Assembly (NCBI GenBank): GCA_003116975.1
Contig: BGKB01000009.1
Location: 373,126 to 437,125, forward strand
Length of the DNA stretch: 64,000 bases
Origin: Aurantiochytrium sp. KH105
Taxonomy: Eukaryota; Sar; Bigyra; Thraustochytrida; Thraustochytriidae
Reading direction: 5' to 3'
Shown here: positions 61,154 through 64,000 of the stretch, in pieces
How the letters are laid out: every line of letters starts with the position of its first letter
Numbering within the stretch: the first letter of the stretch is position 1
Program-made: the position numbers and the translations under genes
Notes under the pieces: model-generated
Databases searched by the model: none
What the model saw: only the letters and a program-made list of their open reading frames with translations
Told to the model about the DNA's origin: nothing

Positions 61154-62348
61154 CTAGACCTGCAAGCTTCGTAGCAGCTCCGCGCTAAAGACAGAAAGCG
61201 GTATGGGACTGGACAGACGATGGTCACCCCCATCTTCGGCATTCACGGCAATGTAGAATCCAGCGTCTGCAGCCTCGCAGTCTCCTCCCGCTAAAGGAAG
61301 GCTTCGGCGACGAGCACGGAGATACGCGGCATGAAAGTCAGCTGCAGTCTGTTCTGAGACAACATCGTCTCCACGCCCATGCATCAGAAACAATGGCACA
61401 TGTGAGACTTGCGCAGCAAGCTCGCTCCCGCCCGGATAATCTTTTGCATCTTGAACAATCTTTCCGTCGAGCTCAATCACCCCTGACTCTACATATGTTG
61501 AGGCCAAAAGTACAGAGCCTTTCTCTCGAGGCAAATTTTGCACTTGCGCTGGGAACTATGCGTGTGGGTTAGCTCTGCCTTTTGAACCAAGAAATGAGAA
61601 AACAATCGTAAATGGGTACGGAGGATCAACTCACATCATAAGCTCCACCGAGAACAGCAACACCGGCGAGCCGATGTGCAGGAAGATATTTGGCAGCCGC
61701 GAGCAGGGACACATATCCGCCAAACGAGGCACCGACAAGCAACAATTTTTGATCTTCGTCTCTTTGCGCAAAATCAATGACCTTGCAGAGATCTTGCAAA
61801 GCCCGGGACACGCACAAGTCACGTATCGTTCCAGCAGACTCGCCGTGACCTACAAGGTCATAGCGCGCGTAGTCCCATGGGCCCGTTTCGCCATGTTTTT
61901 CTCCAGCTGCGGAGCACAATTTACCATTGTCGCTTGTAAAGTTAGTCGATCCTTTCCAAGAAAGCATTGACGAAGAAGAGGACCACCTCGATCGTCCAAT
62001 TTCTTGCTCGTCTTTTCAGGCCCCGCCGAGGCCCTAGGCTCCAGGCAGGTATGCAGCATGTCATGCTCGCAGTTCATCTTGATCGAGCATCTTGCGTCCG
62101 CCGCGCATGGATGGAAATGGAAGGAAGACAAGCCAACGACGCAATAATCAAATCCTCAATAGCACCTTTTCGTAAAACGTACCCAGATCCGCGAAAGCGT
62201 CGCTCTTGGTGCCGCTGCGCGAGGAGGCAAGGCCCGGCGAGTACACCAGCAAGCCCGCGGCACGCCCAGCCGCCCTTCCGAGGTCCACTGCGAGGCCGTC
62301 CACCACGCGCCGCGACCAGCTCAGGGCAGCAGCGGGCGGCATCGCCAT
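61154..62348 (-). CDS. Alpha/beta hydrolase, three exons
   Basis: Exons on the minus strand: 62348-62183, 61906-61635 and 61555-61154. Spliced length is 840 nt, 279 aa, with frames closing exactly. Exon 1 carries the oxyanion-side segment GLLVYSPGLASSRSGTKSDA. Exon 2 carries WDYARYDLVGHGES and the nucleophile elbow LLVGASFGGYVS (Ser116). Exon 3 carries LFLMHGRGDDVVS (acid Asp209 or 210) and DGGDHRLSSP (base His258). The complete triad supports an active serine hydrolase (esterase, thioesterase or peptidase), of the bacterial-like group that includes ABHD10. Splice sites are canonical: GTACGT/CGCAG and GTGAGT/CATAG, both introns with CTAAC branch-like sequences. The exon 1 junction was chosen because it keeps frame and normal family spacing; two other AG sites exist. 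Divergent from the FSH1-like gene by 216 bp. Confidence 0.83.
61556..61634 (-). other. Spliceosomal intron 2 of the alpha/beta hydrolase
   Basis: 79 bp, phase 0, GTGAGT donor, CTAAC branch-like site 14 bases before the CATAG acceptor. Skipping it joins GGAYD to FPAQV in frame. Confidence 0.85.
61907..62182 (-). other. Spliceosomal intron 1 of the alpha/beta hydrolase
   Basis: 276 bp, phase 1, GTACGT donor, GCTCCGCAG acceptor, CTAAC about 36 bases upstream of the acceptor. The donor is well supported; the acceptor is the best of three candidates that restore homology. Confidence 0.65.
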
Positions 62349-62564
62349 CGGCCGGGACCGTCGTTGGCGCGCGGGCGGATCGGGACGCAGCAGATTGCGA
62401 TCAGGCAGGCCGGCCGCTGGGCGCGGAGGGCGAGCAGCTTCGAGCTCGTCGTCCCCCCTCGCCCCCCCCTCTCCCCTCTCGCAGTCCACCGTCCCGTCCC
62501 CTTTGCCGCTCCGCGTGCGCGAGGACCTCGAGACCGTCGAAAGGAGGAGGCGAAAGAGAGATCG
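62349..62564. promoter_or_regulatory. Divergent promoter region of the two hydrolase genes
   Basis: 216 bp between the ATGs of two unrelated alpha/beta hydrolases, GC-rich with C-runs (62450-62472). No specific element is recognised. Confidence 0.45.
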
Positions 62565-63350
62565 ATGCCGCGCGAGATGCGTTTGCTGGCACTGCACGGG
62601 AGATACCAGAGCGCCGTCCGTTTCGCGGAGAAGCTCGCCGGGTCGCGCGCCGACAAGGGCGGCCAGGTCTTTGAAGATGGGAGCACCGTGCTCCGCACGC
62701 GGATCCGTGTGGACCGCGAGCCTCGAAAGAGCGAGGCAGGTGGCGAGATCATGGTGGACCGCGGCCTCGTCGAGGTCGACTTTGCCTGTGGAAGCAAGCT
62801 CGAGCTCGTCGCGCTCGAGTCTCCGCACGAGGTGGAAGCACAGGTGAATCTCGCGAGCAATAAATCGCTGCGCCGTAAACCAGCCAAACCCAAGGGAACG
62901 CCGTGCTCCACGCGGGCTTGGTGGTTCAAAAAAGATGACAACCCGCACTTTGGTGCCGACCAGTCCATCGATCTCGTCTTGCGCACTCTGCGCGAACAAG
63001 GACCTTTCGATGGGCTGCTCGGATACAGTCAGGGTGCAAGCCTTGTCGGACTTCTTTGCTCCAGGGACTTTGCGGATGGCGCCAACGTCGATATTGGCAT
63101 CATGTGTTCAGGTTACGCCTATGATGGTGCCTCGCTTGAGGCGCGAGAGAACATGCGCTCTTTGCATCTGTACAGCCCATTAGATCGCATGATTCGCGCC
63201 GACAAGAGTGAAAATCTTGCGCGCCTCATGAATGGCATCGCTGTTGAGCACGAAAAGGGACATAGTCTGCCTGTTCCTTGGGTTTATGAGCAAATTTACG
63301 AAAGGTTTTTTCCCCACGAGGACGAGCGCACGTCCGCAGGAAGTCTTTAA
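62565..63350 (+). CDS. FSH1/OVCA2-family serine hydrolase
   Basis: 261 aa from ATG 62565 (TCGATGCCG), within the 220-260 aa range of the family. It opens MRLLALHGRYQSAVRFAEKL, like FSH1 (ILxLHGxxQxxxxFxxK). Nucleophile Ser155 is in DGLLGYSQGASLVGLL, acid Asp207 in LYSPLDRMI and base His233 in EKGHSLP. Yeast Fsh1-3 and human OVCA2 are small cytosolic esterases with preference for long-chain esters. The physiological substrate is unknown. An Arg/Lys-rich insert (about 100-120) sits before the elbow. The frame upstream of the ATG is low in complexity and not used. Confidence 0.9.
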   Translation: MPREMRLLALHGRYQSAVRFAEKLAGSRADKGGQVFEDGSTVLRTRIRVDREPRKSEAGGEIMVDRGLVEVDFACGSKLELVALESPHEVEAQVNLASNKSLRRKPAKPKGTPCSTRAWWFKKDDNPHFGADQSIDLVLRTLREQGPFDGLLGYSQGASLVGLLCSRDFADGANVDIGIMCSGYAYDGASLEARENMRSLHLYSPLDRMIRADKSENLARLMNGIAVEHEKGHSLPVPWVYEQIYERFFPHEDERTSAGSL

Positions 63351-63420
63351 AAACAAGATCGTGGTCTAGCCTAGACGCACCTTTGGCTGCTTTGCTTCGC
63401 TTCTCTTCTTTTCTTATTCA

Positions 63421-63450
63421 CTTCACTTCACTTCACTTCACTTCACTTCA
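63421..63450. repeat. CTTCA pentamer array
   Basis: Six tandem CTTCA units between the convergent FSH1-like and ASNSD1 genes. Confidence 0.9.
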
Positions 63451-63548
63451 TCTCGTTTCCCAACATCATGATCACAGAAACCTTCTTCCTCGCCAAGTTT
63501 TCTCTTTTTTCTTTCTTCTTTATACATCGCCAGACCGCGCTCGTGACT

Positions 63549-64000
63549 TTATACAGACTCCGATCGAATGACATAGGCGGAAGATGCGTCGTACGAACGA
63601 TTGCTCCCGGGCGCATGTGCTCGAGACACCTGCGCAATGCGCGTTCCAAACTGAATGGCGCGCTTGGCGAGCCCAGAGACACCAGGCAGTCCAAGCTGGC
63701 ACGCAACAATCCGCAAGAGACGTTTGTCTCCGTCACCAGAGGGCAAACGAGGATCCACAACGTGCTCAAGCGGCAACGATGCAAGAGTTTCCATCACGTT
63801 CTCGTCCAGGTATGGATGGCGAACTTCCTTGCCACGGTCAGAGATGCACCTATCGTCCCGACCCAAGTTTCGCGTCCATAATCGTGCAGTATCGGTCTCA
63901 AGCTCCGAACGCAAATTTTCCCAACCACCCTTGGTATAAGAAACGCGGTGACGCCCATACCCGCCGAGTTGCTCGTCTGCACCGAGACCACTCAAAAGTA
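63549..64000 (-). CDS. ASNSD1: Asparagine synthetase domain-containing protein 1 (C-terminal part)
   Basis: The last 150 codons of a gene entering from the right edge; the frame is open through base 64000. LSGLGADEQLGGYGRHRV at the start of the visible part is the SGxGxDExxGGYxRH motif of the ASNSD1-type synthetase domain, followed by DRCISDRGKEVRHPYLDENV and SGDGDKRLLRIVACQLGL, then GLAKRAIQFGTRIAQ, all close to ASNSD1. In that family the ATP-binding half of asparagine synthetase is kept, but the enzyme role in vivo is unproven. N-terminus and start lie outside the window. Confidence 0.92.
   Translation of the reverse strand, partial: LLSGLGADEQLGGYGRHRVSYTKGGWENLRSELETDTARLWTRNLGRDDRCISDRGKEVRHPYLDENVMETLASLPLEHVVDPRLPSGDGDKRLLRIVACQLGLPGVSGLAKRAIQFGTRIAQVSRAHAPGSNRSYDASSAYVIRSESV

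Noticed and set aside
61850-61967. Start of the hydrolase at ATG 61967 without an upstream exon
   Set aside because: It would lack the first beta-strand and oxyanion segment. The spliced exon 1 supplies them in frame with canonical splice sites.
62148-62999. 283-codon minus-strand frame over the FSH1-like gene
   Set aside because: Mostly antisense to the FSH1-like coding region. Only its last part (62183-62348) was kept, as exon 1 of the neighbouring hydrolase.

Overview
The window is eukaryotic nuclear DNA, most likely from a thraustochytrid (Labyrinthulomycetes, stramenopile). It is GC-rich. Long genes are carried in single reading frames, with only one gene showing introns. Regulatory proteins are full of Gln and Ser runs. 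The gene set (Rab3GAP2, BRE1, RPB8, RMT2, UBE2T, a VTC1-like protein, a plant/fungal-type Fpg glycosylase, a single-AP2 transcription factor) fits a free-living heterotrophic protist. The taxon call is inference. The domain calls rest on motifs read in the translations, not on database searches.

Layout, left to right. 1-2.3 kb: 5' part of an F-box protein with an N-terminal ubiquitin-conjugating-like fold (minus, runs off the edge). 3.4-5.5 kb: polyQ AP2 transcription factor. 5.5-10 kb: gene-poor GC-rich stretch with one conspicuous set of hairpins. 10-16.2 kb: Rab3GAP regulatory subunit head-to-head with a polyQ ankyrin protein. 16.5-23.4 kb: membrane sulfotransferase, two-domain AAA ATPase, an unrecognised protein, and a methyltransferase apparently fused to a vezatin/Inp2-like membrane domain. 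23.7-30.7 kb: BRE1-like ligase with an eroded RING, mitochondrial carrier, RPB8, RMT2. 30.7-36.1 kb: second gene desert, ending in a three-repeat MYB. 38.6-47.6 kb: kelch-cytochrome b561 protein, VTC1-like protein, a radical-SAM relative lacking its cluster cysteines, UBE2T-like E2, and a CBS x4-TLDc protein. 50.5-59.7 kb: inositol polyphosphate 5-phosphatase with C2 domain and CaaX box, Fpg glycosylase, an unrecognised basic protein, and a VWA/beta-propeller surface protein. 61.1-64 kb: a three-exon alpha/beta hydrolase, an FSH1/OVCA2 hydrolase, and the 3' end of ASNSD1.

Most genes are compact and many are arranged head-to-head across 0.1-1 kb. The long gene-free stretches lie mainly upstream of genes likely to be regulated (AP2, MYB, 5-phosphatase) and are packed with short tandem repeats. 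There is no operon logic; neighbours mostly look unrelated. Themes that recur are ubiquitin signalling (F-box/UBC-like protein, BRE1, UBE2T), phosphoinositide and membrane traffic (5-phosphatase, Rab3GAP2) and DNA repair (UBE2T, Fpg). Start codons were placed at the first ATG that fits the domain. Open frames extending upstream of those ATGs without another ATG were not counted as coding. No tRNA, rRNA, CRISPR array or transposon was recognised.
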